Shown: positions 9,570-21,404, counted from the stretch's first letter. The stretch is DNA of 64,000 nucleotides from Tessaracoccus coleopterorum (GCF_011174705.1 NZ_JAANIJ010000001.1:372001-436000), one strand, 5' to 3'. A program made the numbers and translations. Notes: generated by a model not told the origin, from the sequence alone.

Positions 9570-11166
9570 CTAGGCGAGGTCGACGAGCTCCGCGTAATCC
9601 TCCGACCACAGGTCCTCGACGCCGTCGGGCAGCACGAGCACGCGGTCGGGCTGCAGCGCCTCCACGGCACCGGGGTCGTGCGTCACCAGGACGACGGCGC
9701 CCGCGTAGGTGCGGATCGCGTTGAGCACCTCGGCCCGCGAGGCGGGGTCGAGGTTGTTGGTCGGCTCGTCGAGCAGCAGCACGTTGGCGGCCGAGACCAC
9801 CAGCATCGCGAGCGCGAGCCTGGTCTTCTCTCCACCGGAGAGCACCTTGGCGGGCTTCTCGACGTCGTCGCCGGTGAATAGGAACGAGCCCAGCACCTTG
9901 CGCACGTCGGTGTCGTTCAGGTTGGGCGACGCGGAGACCATGTTGTCGAGCACCGAGCGGGTGACGTCGAGCGTCTCGTGTTCCTGCGCGTAGTAGCCGA
10001 GCCGTGCGCCGTGGCCGAGCTCGACGCGGCCCGAGGTCGGGTCCTCCATGCCGGAGAGGATCCGCAGCATCGTCGTCTTGCCCGCGCCGTTCAGGCCGAG
10101 GATGACGACCTTCGAGCCGCGGTCGATCGCGAGGTCGACGGCGGTGAACACCTCGAGCGACCCGTACGACTTGCTGAGGTCGAAGCCACGCAGCGGCGTC
10201 TTCCCGGACGGCGACGGATCGGGGAAGCGGATCTTGGCGACCTGGTCCTGGGCGCGCTCCCCTCCACCCCGGCGAGCAGCCTCTCGGCGCGCTTGGCCAT
10301 GTTCTGGGCGGCGACGGCCTTGGTGGCCTTCGCGCGCATCTTGTCCGCCTGCGCCATCAGCTGGGCGGCCTTGCGCTCGGCGTTGGCCAACTCGCGCCTC
10401 CGGCGCTTCTCGTCGGTTTCACGCTGCAGCAGGTAACGCTTCCAGTCCATCGAGTAGAGGTCCATCTCGGCCCGGTTGGCGTCGAGGTGGAACACCTTGT
10501 TGACGACGGCGTTCAGCAGTTCCGTGTCGTGGGAGATGATGATCAGCCCGCCGGAGAAGCCCTGCAGGTAGCTGCGCAGCCACACGATGGAGTCCGCGTC
10601 TAGGTGGTTGGTGGGCTCATCGAGGAGCAACGTGTCCGCGTCGGAGAACAGGATGCGCGCCAGCTCGATGCGGCGCCGCTGGCCGCCGGAGAGCGTCTTG
10701 AGGGGCTGGCCCAGCACACGGTCGGGCAGGCCGAGGTTGGACGCGATGCGCGCCGCCTCCGACTCGGCAGCGTATCCGCCCGCGGCCAGGAACGCGGCCT
10801 CGGCGCGGGCGTAGGCCGCCATCGCCTCATCGCGCTCCGCGTCATCGGCCGAGGCCATCGTCTCCTCGGCGCGACGCATCCGGCGCATGGCCTGATCGAG
10901 GCCACGGGCGCCGAGAACACGGTCGCGTGCGATCTGCTCCGGATCTCCCGAGCGGGGTCCTGCGGCAGGTAGCCGAGCTGTCCGCTGCGCGTGACGGCGC
11001 CGCCTGCGGGCTGCGACTCACCGGCGAGGATCCGGGTAAGGGTCGTCTTGCCCGCGCCGTTCCGGCCAACGAGACCGATCCGGTCGCCGTCGATCACCTG
11101 GAAGCTGATGGGAGACAGCAGCAACCGGGCCCCTGCCCGCACCTCGATATCCTTGACCTGTAGCAC
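9570..11166 (-). CDS. ABC-F family ATPase (two frameshifts)
   Basis: ABC-F proteins have two fused ATPase domains and no membrane part; they act on the ribosome in translation control or antibiotic protection. Domain 1 has Walker A GRNGAGKT, signature LSGGQRRR and Walker B TLLLDEPTNHLD. A charged helical linker rich in Arg, Lys and Ala follows, including ETDEKRRRRELANAERKAA. Domain 2 has GLNGAGKT, LSGGEKTR and VLLLDEPTNNLD. Breaks lie near 10947 and 10262. The start is GTG at 11166; RarD is downstream of no shared promoter but lies upstream on the same strand. An ABC-F gene near the suf cluster matches actinobacterial gene order. Whether it confers resistance cannot be told. Confidence 0.9.
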
Positions 11167-11208
11167 CGACCCATCTTCGAGGGTCGCGACCGAATAACCA
11201 AACCCGGC

Positions 11209-12087
11209 TCAGCCGCGGCGGCGCCGTCCGAGCAGCACCGCGTCGACGGCGAACGCGGCGATGGCGACCCAGACGAGAGCGAACCCTGCCCACCGGCTGG
11301 CCGGCATCGGCTCGTGGAACACCAGCCAGCCGAGCAGGAACTGCCCGACCGGCGCGATGTACTGCAGCATCCCGAGCGTCACCATCGACACCTTGCGGGC
11401 CGCGTCGGCGAACAGCAGCAACGGGATCGCGGTGACGATCCCGGTGGTGGCCATCAGGAACCAGTAGCCGCTGAACGGCGCGACGGTCGATTCCCCGGTG
11501 GCCCGAGCCAGATCAGGAACCCCAGCGCGATCGGCAGCACCGCGCCCGTCTCGAACGCGAGGCCGGGGGTCGGCTCGACCGACCGGCCCGCGAGCTTCTT
11601 CACGAGCGAGTAGGTGCCGAAGCTCAGCGCGAGACCCAACGCGATGAACGGCACCTGGCCGTACCCGACGATCAGCACGACGACGGCGAGCGCCCCGAAA
11701 CCCATCGCGATCCACTGCCCGGGCGGAGTCGCTCCCGCAGCACGATCACCCCAGCGCGGTCACCGCGAGGGGGTTGATGAAGTAGCCGAGCGCGGCGTCC
11801 AGCGTGCGGCCGGTGTTGACGCCGTAGACGTAGAGGCTCCAGTTGGTGGCGATCAGGACGCCCGCCACCGGGAGGGTGAGCCGCATCCTGCGATCGCGCC
11901 AGATGCGCAACAGCCCGTCGAGCCTGCGCAGCGCCGCCAACAGCAGCAGGCAGAACACGAACGACCACAGCGCGCGGTAGGCCACCACCTCGAGCGCATC
12001 GGAGCGGGCGAACAGCGCGAAGTACAGCGGGAACAATCCCCACAACGCGTACGCCGCGAATCCGCTGCCAAGGCCGTCCCGTCTCAC
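11209..12087 (-). CDS. rarD: RarD/EamA family permease (two frameshifts)
   Basis: Ten-span inner-membrane transporter of the drug/metabolite superfamily. The RarD hallmark at the N-terminus is seen as GFAAYALWGLFPLYFALF, followed by EVVAYRALWSFVFCLLLL, ATNWSLYVYGVN and LGYFINPL, the conserved RarD sequence. Later segments are GFLIWLG and LGMLQYIAPVGQFLLGWLVFHEPM. Breaks near 11752 and 11505 are one missing base each. It starts at GTG 12087, six bases after a TAGCCT box, so it is probably leaderless. RarD was first linked to chloramphenicol sensitivity, but the substrate is not established. Confidence 0.88.
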
Positions 12088-12093
12088 CCGATG

Positions 12094-12099
12094 AGGCTA
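12094..12099 (-). promoter_or_regulatory. -10 box of rarD (leaderless type)
   Basis: TAGCCT on the minus strand, then six bases, then the GTG start ending at 12087. Confidence 0.5.
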
Positions 12100-12136
12100 T
12101 CCGGCCGACGCTGCCGACCCCAATCGGCCACGGGCC

Positions 12137-12960
12137 TCAGCCGAGACGCCCCACGAAGTCGACGATGGCGCCCTCCCACAGGGCGGCGTGTGAGTCGTTG
12201 GCCCGTGCGGGCGCCCTCGAGGACGACGAGGTCGGCGTGACGCACCAGCCCGGGCATCCTCGCCCCGGAGGCGCCGATGGGGACGTTCTGGTCGCCGTCG
12301 CCGTGCAGCACGAGGCAGGGCACCTCGATGGCCGCCACCTGGGCGCGCAGGTCGGTGGCCCAGATCAGGATGCACGCCGGGCCGGCCACGGGGCTCGACC
12401 GGTGTGCGATCTCCAGCGCCCGGGCGCGGACCTCGCCCGGCACCTGCAGCCCGCCCTCGGCGGTCGAGAAGAAGGTGGTGATGAACGAGTCGAGGAACCC
12501 GTCCCGGTCGTCGGTGCAGGCCCGCGACATCTCCTCGAACGCGGCCCGCGGCATGGCGCCGTCCGGGTTGTCGTCGGTGATGCACAGCGCGGGGTGATGC
12601 CACCGGAGAAGATCACCGCCGCGACCCGCTCGTTGTGCCCGCCCGCGAGGTGGGCCGCCTCACCCGCGCCCATCGAGAAGCCGAGCACGACCGCGTCGTG
12701 CAGGTCGAGTTGCTCGAGCACGGACGCGGCGTCGGCCGCCAACGTGCGGTAGTCGTAGCCGGTGGCCGGCTTGTCGGACGCGCCGAAGCCCCTCCGGTCG
12801 TAGGTGACGACGCGCAGGCCCGCGGCGGTCAACGCCGGGATGTTGCGGTCGAAGGCCGCACCGGAGAGCGGCCAGCCGTGGATGAGCACCAGCGGCCGAC
12901 CCTCTCCCCGGTGTCGGTGTAGTGAAGGGAGACGCCGTCGGGCGTTGTCAACTGTGGCAT
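12137..12960 (-). CDS. Alpha/beta-fold hydrolase (three or more frameshifts)
   Basis: The sequence resembles cofactor-free haloperoxidase/esterase-type alpha/beta hydrolases. From the ATG at 12960 it reads MPQLTTPDGVSLHYTDTG, then LVLIHGWPLSGAAFDRNIPAL (oxyanion HG), YDRRGFGASDKP, and the nucleophile elbow GFSMGAG (Ser). The acid is likely in LVLHGDGDQNVPI and the catalytic His in the repaired segment EGAPHG near 12215. Breaks lie near 12905, 12597 and 12215, all missing G or C. A good ribosome binding site (AAGGAGGAG) precedes the ATG. Substrate unknown. Confidence 0.85.
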
Positions 12961-13018
12961 CGCGCTCCTCCTTGAGTACTGGGCCTCAGCCTAGCCCCGA
13001 CGCGCTGCCCGGGAGGGG

Positions 13019-13411
13019 TTACAGGTTGTACCCGATGGCGCGCAGCTGCTCGCGGCCGTCCTCCGAGATCATCTCGAGCGTCCACGGCGGCAGCCACACC
13101 CAGTTGATGGTCACCGAGTCGGTCAGCGGGTCGAGCACGTACTTGGTGTCGTACTCGATCTTGTCGGTGAGCGGGCAGGTGGGCGAGGTGAGCGTCATGT
13201 CGATCGTGACGTCGCCGGCCTCGTCGACCTGCACGCCGTAGACGAGGCCCAGGTCGACCACGTTGACCATCAGCTCGGGATCGACGACGTCCTTCATGGC
13301 CTCCAGGATCTCGTCCTCGCTTGCGATCACGCGCTGCGGCGCGGAACCGAGGTCGACGTCGGGCAGGTCGTCCCTGACGAGGTCGCTCGGCCTCTGTTCG
13401 TGCGTGTACAT
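13019..13411 (-). CDS. sufT: SufT-like metal-sulfur cluster assembly factor (MIP18/DUF59)
   Basis: An intact 130-residue protein, the last gene of the SUF operon. It has the DUF59 core EILEAMKDVVDPELMVNVVDLGLVYGV, then VTIDMTLTSPTCPLTDKIEYD with the conserved Cys, and ends WTLEMISEDGREQLRAIGYNL. SufT proteins help mature or deliver Fe-S clusters to target proteins. The ATG overlaps the sufU stop by one base, showing translational coupling. There is no frameshift. Confidence 0.92.
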   Translation of the reverse strand: MYTHEQRPSDLVRDDLPDVDLGSAPQRVIASEDEILEAMKDVVDPELMVNVVDLGLVYGVQVDEAGDVTIDMTLTSPTCPLTDKIEYDTKYVLDPLTDSVTINWVWLPPWTLEMISEDGREQLRAIGYNL

Positions 13412-13854
13412 CAGTTCTCCTTGGTGGTGGCTTGCAGGGTGGCGTCGCGCATGGCTGACCACCCGAGGAGGGCGCACTTGACGCGCGCCGGGAACTTGGA
13501 GACGCCCGCGAACGCGATGGCGTCCTCGAAGACGTCCTCGTCGGGCTCGATGCGGCCCTGGGACTGCATCATCTCCAGGAAACTGTCGTGCAGTTCCAAC
13601 GCGTGCGCGGTGGAGCCGCCGATCAGCAGGTCGCCCATCACCGAGGTGGAGGCCTGGGAGATGGAACAGCCCTCGGCGTGGTACGAGATGTCGGTGATGG
13701 TGTCGCCGTCGATGTGGACCCGGAGCGTCAACTCGTCGCCGCAGGACGGGTTCACGTGGTGCACCTCGGCGTCGAACCCGTCGCGCAGCCCCGCGTGGTG
13801 CTTCTCGCGGTAGTGGTCGAGGATGATCGTCTGGTAGAGCTCGTCGATGTTCAT
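13411..13854 (-). CDS. sufU: SufU sulfur-transfer protein
   Basis: SufU is a zinc protein that accepts persulfide sulfur from SufS in bacteria lacking SufE. The 147-residue protein is intact. Its metal ligands are visible as NPSCGDELTL, EGCSISQAS and ARVKCALLGW, with the Asp of the first motif completing the set. The family start MNIDELYQTIILDHYREKHHAG is present. It lies six bases downstream of sufS and overlaps sufT by one base. Confidence 0.95.
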   Translation of the reverse strand: MNIDELYQTIILDHYREKHHAGLRDGFDAEVHHVNPSCGDELTLRVHIDGDTITDISYHAEGCSISQASTSVMGDLLIGGSTAHALELHDSFLEMMQSQGRIEPDEDVFEDAIAFAGVSKFPARVKCALLGWSAMRDATLQATTKEN

Positions 13855-13860
13855 GGTTCC

Positions 13861-15097
13861 TCAGAACTTCGGTGCGAAGTAGTTGCGGGTGAAGACCAGC
13901 GCGTCCGCGAGCGCGTCGATCTCCGCCGTTGTCGTGTACAGGTAGCTGGACGCCCTCGTGGAGCTCTGGTGCCCGAGCCGCTTGTGCAGCGGGCGGGCGC
14001 AGTGGTGGCCGCCCCGGATCGCGACGCCGCGCGAGTCGAGCACCTGCATCACGTCGTGCGGGTGCACGCCGGCCAGGTTGAACGACAGCGCGCTGCCGCG
14101 CTCGACGGTGTCGGTCGGGCCGAGCATGACGAGCCCGTCGATCGCCGTGAGCTTGGCCAGCGCATAGGCGGTCAGCTCCTCGTCGTGGGCCGCGACGGCG
14201 TCCATGCCGAGCCCCATGAGGTAGTCGACGGCGGCGCCGAGACCGACGGCCTGCGCGATCGGAGGGGTGCCCGCCTCGAAGCGGTGTGGAGGGCGGCGTA
14301 GGTCGAGCGCTCCATCTCGACGACCTCGATCATCTCGCCGCCGCCCAGGAACGGCGGCAGCTCGGCGAGCAGGTCGTAGCGGCCCCAGAGGACGCCGATG
14401 CCGGTGGGACCGACCATCTTGTGGCCGGTGAAGGCGACGAGGTCGGCGCCGAGCGCGACCACGTCGGTGGCCTGGTGCGGAACCGCCTGCGACGCGTCGA
14501 CCACCATCACGGCACCCACGGCGTGGGCCTTCGCCGCGATGTCGGCCACCGGGTTGCGGGTTCCGAGCACGTTGGAGACCCAGGTCAGCGACACCACCCT
14601 GGTGCGCTCGTTGATGAGCCCCTCCCGCTCGGCCTTCCCGAGGTCGAGGCGGCCCTCGTCGGTGACGTCGAACCAGCGGAGCGTGGCCCCGCTGCGCTGG
14701 CAGGCGAGCTGCCACGGCACGATGTTGGAGTGGTGCTCCATGACGGAGATGACGACCTCGTCGCCGGGCCGAAGCCGCGAGCCGAGCGTGGCGGCCGCCA
14801 GGTTCAGGGCCTCGGAGGCGTTCTTGGTGAAGACGATCTCCTCGGCGCGCGGGGCTCCGATGAACGCCGCGACCTTGCCGCGGGCGCCTTCGAACGCCTC
14901 GGTCGCCTCGGCGCCCAGTAGGTGCATGGCGCGGGCGACGTTGGCATTGTGCTCGAGGTAGTGCGCCGCCATCGCGTCGACGACCTGGCGGGGCTTCTGC
15001 GAGGTGTTGGCCGAGTCGAGGTAGGCGAGGGGTACCGCCCCACCCTGCGCTGCAGGATCGGGAAGTCGTTGCGCACCGTTTCGACGTCGTAGCTCAT
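13861..15097 (-). CDS. sufS: SufS cysteine desulfurase (two frameshifts)
   Basis: A PLP-dependent group II desulfurase that takes sulfur from cysteine for Fe-S clusters. It begins MSYDVETVRNDFPILQRRV, has the cofactor lysine in AFTGHKMVGPTGIGVLWG and the persulfide Cys in RGGHHCARPLHKRLG, and ends TRNYFAPKF. The repaired frames read YLDSANTSQKPRQVVDAM near 15030 and FEAGTPPIAQAVGLG near 14280. It is encoded between sufC and sufU. The 194 bases up to sufC are GC-rich, and I see no gene in them. Confidence 0.93.
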
Positions 15098-15291
15098 GGT
15101 TCCTTCTCGCTGGTGGGCATCCGGTGCCCGGGGAGGGTCACCGACAGTCCGGTTCAATTATCGTCGACGGGTCCGGCGACGGCACCGCTGTCCTCCGCTG
15201 GCGCAACCGCCGCAGTCCTCCGGCGGGAGCCCCGCGGCGAGGCACCCGGCCGGCGGTGCCGGGGGCGCTTCGCCGCGGGATCGGGCACGCG

Positions 15292-16053
<762 letters not shown>

Positions 16054-16066
16054 GTCTTCTTGACTC

Positions 16067-16429
16067 CTAGTTGTTCTCAAAATTCAAGGGGTTGTCGGGA
16101 TCGACGAGGATGTCGTCTCCCTCGATGCGGACCGGGAACACCCGGACCGGCTGGGTGGCGGGCAGGTTCAGGGCCTTGCCGGTGCGCAGGTCGAAGGTCG
16201 AGCCGTGGAGGTAGCACTCGATGGTGCAGTCGACCACGTCGCCCTCCGACAGCGGCACCTTCGCGTGGCTGCACTCGTTCTCGATCGCGTACAGCTCGCC
16301 CTTGTGTCGCACGAGCGCGACCTCGAGTTCGCCGTCGTCCTCCCGCCCGGATCCCGTCTCCGGGACCTCACAGGCGAGGGGGACGTCATCGACGAGTTCG
16401 TCGATGGTGGCGACGACGACGTAGGTCAC
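16067..16429 (-). CDS. Rieske-type [2Fe-2S] ferredoxin in the suf operon
   Basis: A 120-residue cytoplasmic Rieske domain of the bacterial non-heme ferredoxin kind. The cluster ligands are C-x-H in ENECSHAKVPLSEG and C-x-x-H in ECYLHGSTFDLRTG. It is intact. The GTG start overlaps the sufD stop by four bases, so it is translated with the SUF genes. Rieske proteins at this place are common in actinobacterial suf operons; an electron-supply role in cluster assembly is inferred, not shown. Confidence 0.9.
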   Translation of the reverse strand: MTYVVVATIDELVDDVPLACEVPETGSGREDDGELEVALVRHKGELYAIENECSHAKVPLSEGDVVDCTIECYLHGSTFDLRTGKALNLPATQPVRVFPVRIEGDDILVDPDNPLNFENN

Positions 16430-17600
16430 GCGTCGACCGCGGTGCGGGTGGTGCCGTGGACCAGCGCCAGCTCGCGCTCGACCTGCTCCAACAGCTTGCG
16501 CTCGATGTGCTCGACGCCGACCCGACGGATGATGTCGTTGAAGAAGCCGTGCACGATGAGGCGACGCGACTCCTCCTCGGTGATGCCGCGGCTCATCAGG
16601 TAGAACAGCTGGTTGTCGTCGAAGCGGCCCGTGCTGGAGGCGTGGCCCGCGCCGAGGATCTCGCCGGTCTCGATCTCGAGGTTCGGCACGGAGTCGGCCT
16701 GGCAGCCCTCGGTGAGCACCAGGTTCTTGTTCGACTCGTAGGTCTCGATGCCGAGCGCCGCCTTGCGGATCAGCACGTCACCGATCCACACCGAGTGCGC
16801 GCCCTTGCCCTGCAGCGCGCCACGGTAGTCGACGTTGGACTTGGTGTTGGGCTCGTTGTGGTCGACGAACATGCGGTGCTCGACGTCCTGGCCCGCGTCG
16901 GCGAAGTAGAGTCCGAACTGTTCCAGCTGGCCGCCCGGGCCCTTGTAGCGGGCGCGCTCGGCGATGCGGATGGCGCGGCCGCCCATCGAGGCGTGCACGG
17001 TGCGGACGCGGGCGTCGCGGCCGACCTCGATGGAGATCTGGCCGCCGTGGATGGTGTCCTCAGCCCAGTCGTTGACGTAGACCAGGTTGACCTGGGCGCC
17101 GTCGGCGATGCGGAAGTCGTACTTGCAGGAGTACTGCGCGGTGCCCTCGAAGCGGAGCACGAGGGTGGCCTTGCTGTGCGTGCCGAACTCGGCGACGAAC
17201 GTCTCGGCGGCCTGCTCACCCTTGCCGGTGGCGACGAACACGATCGGCTCGTCGATCTCGGTGTCGGCGGGAACGCGCAGCAGCGTGGCGCGGCCGGTGC
17301 GCTCGGCGGCCAGCGCCGAGATCCGGTCGACCGGCGGCTCGATCGCGAGGAGACGGGCCTCCTCGCGGCTGATGGTGGAGAACTGGACGCCCTCGGGCAG
17401 CTCGCCCTTCCAGTCGAGCTCGCCGAGGGTCCCACCCTCGACCAGCAGCGGCTTGAAGGTCCGGACGGGGTGAACCGCCAGATCTCCTCGCGGCCGGTGG
17501 GCATGGGGTGCTTCTCGACGTCGTAGCTGGGCTCCGGGTGGAGGTGCGACTCGATCGTCTCGATCGCCCCGGCGACGTTGGGCACGGTTGCGGTAGTCAA
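16426..17600 (-). CDS. sufD: SufD Fe-S scaffold subunit (one frameshift)
   Basis: Partner of SufB in the SufBC2D scaffold. It starts at TTG 17600 with MTTATVPNVAGAIETIESHL. One C missing near 17470 restores IWRFTPVRTFKPLLVEGG. The C-terminal SufBD beta-helix contains TKSNVDYRGAL, GIETYESNKNLVL, GAGHASSTGRFD (the conserved H-A-S/T region) and FYLMSRGITEEESRRLIVHGFF. A 49-base gap separates it from sufB. The TTG start is the only one that includes the conserved N-terminus. Confidence 0.93.
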
Positions 17601-17649
17601 CTCAACAATCTCTTTTCTGAGGAATATCTCTGGATGGACGGGGCCGGCG

Positions 17650-19091
17650 TCAGCCGACCGCGCCTTCCATCTGGAGCTCGATCAGGCGGTTCAGCTCGAG
17701 GGCGTACTCCATGGGCAGCTCGCGTGCGATCGGCTCGATGAAGCCGCGCACGATCATGGCCATGGCCTCGTCCTCGCCCATCCCACGCTGCATCAGGTAG
17801 AACAGCTGGTCCTCGGACACCTTGGACACGGTGGCCTCGTGGGCCATCGACACGTCCTCCTCGCGGACGTCGACGTAGGGGTACGTGTCGGAGCGCGACA
17901 CGTTGTCGACGAGCAGCGCGTCACACTTCACCGACGAGGCGGAGTGGTTGGCTCCCGGATCGACCTGCACGAGGCCACGGTAGGAGGCGCGGCCGCCGGA
18001 GCGGGCCACGGACTTCGAGATGATGGAGCTCGACGTGTGCGGGGCGCAGTGCACCATCTTGGAGCCGGTGTCCTGGTGCTGGTTCTCACCGGCGAACGCG
18101 ATGGAGAGGGTCTCGCCGCGGGCGTGCTCACCCATCAGGTAGACCGCCGGGTACTTCATGGTGACCTTGGAGCCGATGTTGCCGTCGACCCACTCCATGA
18201 CGGCGCCCTCCTCGCAGGTGGCGCGCTTGGTGACCAGGTTGTAGACGTTCGTCGACCAGTTCTGGATGGTGGTGTACCGGACGCGGGCGTTCTTCTTGAC
18301 GATGATCTCGACGACGGCGGAGTGCAGCGAATCCGACTTGTAGATCGGGGCGGTGCAGCCTTCGACGTAGTGCACGTAGGAGCCCTCGTCGGCGATGATC
18401 AGGGTGCGCTCGAACTGCCCCATGTTCTCGGTGTTGATCCGGAAGTAGGCCTGCAGCGGGATGGAGACGTGCACGCCCTTGGGGACGTAGATGAACGAGC
18501 CGCCCGACCACACGGCCGTGTTCAGCGAGGCGAACTTGTTGTCGCCGACGGGGATCACGGTGCCGAAGTGCTCCCGGAAGACCTCCGGGTGCTCCTTCAG
18601 CGCGGTGTCGGTGTCGAGGAAGATGACGCCCTGCCGCTCGAGCTCCTCGTTGATCTTGTGGTAGACCACCTCGGACTCGTACTGCGCGGCGACGCCGGCC
18701 ACCAGGCGTGCCTTCTCGGCCTCCGGGATGCCGAGCCGGTCGTAGGTGTTCTTGATGTCCTCGGGCAGGTCCTCCCAGGTCTGGGCCTGCTTCTCGGTGG
18801 AGCGCACGAAGTACTTGATGTTGTCGAAGTCGATGTCCGAGAGGTCGGCACCCCACTTCGGCATGGGCTTCTTCCCGAAGAGGCGCAGCGCCTTCTGGCG
18901 GAGGTCGAGCATCCACTGGGGCTCGTCCTTCATGTGCGAGATGTTGGCCACCACGTCCTCGTTGAGGCCGCGGCGGGCGGTCTCGCCCGCGTGGTCGGCG
19001 TCGTGCCACCCCCACTTGTAGCTGGAGAGTGCCTCGATGTGTTCGTCCTGCGTGGCGCCCAGTCCGGGGCCTGCGGAGCGGTCTGAGTCAT
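17650..19091 (-). CDS. sufB: SufB Fe-S scaffold subunit (one frameshift)
   Basis: Main scaffold protein on which SUF clusters are built, about 480 residues. The start MTQTAPQAP at 19091 and the repaired frame [22 protein letters not shown] join near 19065. Typical SufB segments follow: [49 protein letters not shown] and [15 protein letters not shown], then [20 protein letters not shown] and [20 protein letters not shown]. It starts 11 bases after the sufR stop. Confidence 0.95.
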
Positions 19092-19102
19092 ATCAGGTGC
19101 CG

Positions 19103-19776
19103 TCACTTTCTTTTCGGGATGTTGGGCGTGGGAAGCGGGGTGGGGACGTGTGTCGTGCACACCCCGTCGCCGTGGGCGATGGTCGCGAGCCGCTGCACGT
19201 GGCTGCCGAGCAGCCGGGAGAAGAGCTGGGTCTCCACCTCGCAGAGCACCGGGAACTCGGCGGCGACGTGCGCCACCGGGCAGTGGTGCTGCAGGAGTTG
19301 GTTACCGGAGGTGACGGGACGCACCGACGGGGCGTACCCGTCGACCTCGAGCGCCTCGACGAGGGCCTCGATGGCGGGCTGCTCCGGGTTGGCCTCGCGG
19401 GAGGCGACGAAGCGCTGCTCGATGCAGTCGAGCTGCTCGACCGAGAGCTCGCGCACCGCGTGCGGACCCACCTCGGAGGAGAGCCTGCGCAGCGCCGCGA
19501 TCGCGAGCGTGTCGTAGGCCTGCCTGAACTCGGCGCGGCCCGCGTCGGTGAGGATGAAGACCTTCGAGGGACGACCGCGGCCGCGGGCGCCGTAGACGCG
19601 TTCCTCGCGGGAGGCGAGGACCCCGTCGTCGATCAGCCCCGTCAGGTGCCGCCGGATGGCCGCGGGCGTCAGATCGAGTCGCTCCGCGAGGCGACGGGCC
19701 GTCTGGGGCCGTCGTGCAGGATGAGGTCGACCACCCGCTGCCTGGTCGGGATCTCGGTGTCCACCGGAACGGTCAC
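19103..19776 (-). CDS. sufR: SufR-type Fe-S-sensing repressor of the suf operon (one frameshift)
   Basis: DeoR/ArsR-like winged-helix regulator, first gene of the SUF operon. It starts at GTG 19776 after GGGAGGTG. The HTH reads TRQRVVDLILHDG, then after repair near 19707 AQTARRLAERLDLTPAAIRRHL, followed by the wing RGRPSKVFILT. The C-terminal sensor part carries LQHHCPVAHVAAEFPVLCEVE and a third Cys in GVCTTH, the pattern that binds an Fe-S cluster in SufR proteins. Repression of its own operon when clusters are sufficient is inferred from the family. No clear inverted-repeat operator was found upstream. Confidence 0.9.
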
Positions 19777-19938
19777 TGTTTCACCTCCCACACCTGGGCG
19801 CGGTCACCCGCACCATTTACGGGGCACAGGTCGACGCACCCCAATTAACATACGTCAGTCTTGCCAATTCTGGTTCAGACTTCAAGCAAGGGTCGCCTTA
19901 CCCCTCCGACGTGGACACCCGTGGCGGACGCGCTCGGT

Positions 19939-19944
19939 TAGGCT
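19939..19944 (+). promoter_or_regulatory. -10 box of ABC exporter operon (leaderless type)
   Basis: TAGGCT, then six bases, then the GTG at 19951. Confidence 0.5.
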
Positions 19945-19950
19945 GACCGG

Positions 19951-20650
19951 GTGCCTGCCCTGGAAGCGCGTGACATCACGCTCAGTTTCGGACCCGTCCA
20001 CGCCCTGACGGGCCTCTCCCTGACGGCGGAGGCCGGTGAGGTGACGGCCCTGCTCGGGCCCAACGGCGCGGGCAAGACAACGTTCATCCGCTGCTGCACG
20101 GGCCTCGCGAGGCCCGACTCCGGCGCCCTCACCCTGTTTGACGCCGCGCCGGGCTCGCCCGAGGTGCTTGCCCGGATCGGCCTGATGCCGCAGGCGACCG
20201 GCGCGTGGTCGGGGTGCGGGCGGGCGAGCTGCTCCACTACCTGGCCGGCCTGTACGCCACCCGCAGCCGGTGGAGGATCTGATCGACCTGCTCGGCATCC
20301 GCGCGTTCGAGCGCACCCCGTACCGGCGCCTGTCCGGCGGGCAGCAGCAGGCGGTCAACCTGGCAGGGGCCATCGTCGGGCGGCCGTCGCTGGTCTTCCT
20401 CGACGAGCCGACCGCCGGCCTCGATCCGCGCGCCAGGAGGCTCACCTGGGACATCGTCCACGGCCTCCGCGACGCGGGCGTGGCGGTCCTGCTCACCACC
20501 CACGACATGACGGAGGCCGCCGAGCTGGCCGACGCGGTGCACATCGTCGACCGCGGCGCGGTGCGCGCAAGCGGCACCGCCGGGGAGCTCGCCGTCGACG
20601 GCTCGCTCGAGGACGCCTACCTGCGCTACACGACGGGAGACCAGCGATGA
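19951..20650 (+). CDS. ABC exporter ATP-binding subunit (one frameshift)
   Basis: About 233 residues. Walker A is GPNGAGKT, the signature LSGGQQQA and Walker B LVFLDEPTAGLD, with the switch His in LLTTHDMTEAAELAD. One base is missing near 20213, which joins MPQATGAWSG to VRAGELLHYLAG. The gene is divergent from sufR, starts at GTG six bases after TAGGCT and overlaps the permease start by four bases. The ABC-2 exporter plus CtaA order occurs near suf in other actinobacteria; cargo unknown. Confidence 0.9.
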
Positions 20651-21404
20651 GCCTCGACTTCACCCCGCGGCCGGCCGCGGCCCGACCCGCGGCCCGCGTG
20701 TGGGCGCACGCCCGCATCGAGACCGCGATCATCCTGCGCAACGGGGAACAGGCGCTGCTCGCCGTCGTGATCCCGCTGGCCGTGCTGGTCGGCGCCCGCT
20801 TCTTCGGGAGGGGCTTGGCCTCGGGCTGCAGCAGAGCGCGCCGTCGGTCCTCGCGCTCGCGATGTGGAGCACCGGTCTCACCACGCTGGCCATCGCCACG
20901 GGCTTCGAGCGCAGGTACAACGTGCTCGAGCGGCTGGCGGCCACCCCGCTCGGCAGGCCGGGCATCCTGGCGGGCAAGGGGCTCGGGATCGCCATGATCG
21001 CCGCGGGCCAGGTCGCGGTGCTCGCGCTGGTCGCGCTGGCGCTCGGCTGGCGTCCCGTGTTCTCGGTGCCCGCCCTGCTCGTGGCGCTCGTCGTCGCCGT
21101 CCTGGCGATGGGCGCTTTCTGCGGGTTGGCGCTGGCGATCTCCGGGTCGCTCCGACCCGAGGCGACGCTCGCTGTCGCCAACCTCCTGTACCTCGTCGGC
21201 ATGCCGCTGGGCGTGCTGCTGCCTGCCGACCGGTTCCCCGGGGCGCTCGCCCCGATCGTCCGGGGGCTGCCCACCGGGGCGTTGGGAGAGTCGTTCCGGG
21301 CGGCCTCCGAGGGACAGGCCTTAGGCTGGCCGGTAGCGGTGGCGGCGCTCTGGTGCGCCGGCTCGCTCGCACTCGCATGGAAGGTGTTCAGGTGGACGTC
21401 GTGA
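20647..21404 (+). CDS. ABC-2 type exporter permease (one frameshift)
   Basis: Six-span permease of about 252 residues paired with the preceding ATPase. After a cytoplasmic N-terminus (VWAHARIETAIILRNGEQ) the spans include LLAVVIPLAVLVGARFF, GQVAVLALVALALGW and LLVALVVAVLAMGAFCGLALAIS, then LLYLVGMPLGVLLPADRFP. One G is missing near 20808. ATGA overlap with the ATPase gene and GTGA overlap with ctaA make a three-gene operon. Substrate not recognisable. Confidence 0.85.

Noticed and set aside
19777-19938. SufR operator upstream of sufR
   Set aside because: CCAGAATTGG and other short symmetries are present but none matches a known SufR site well enough.
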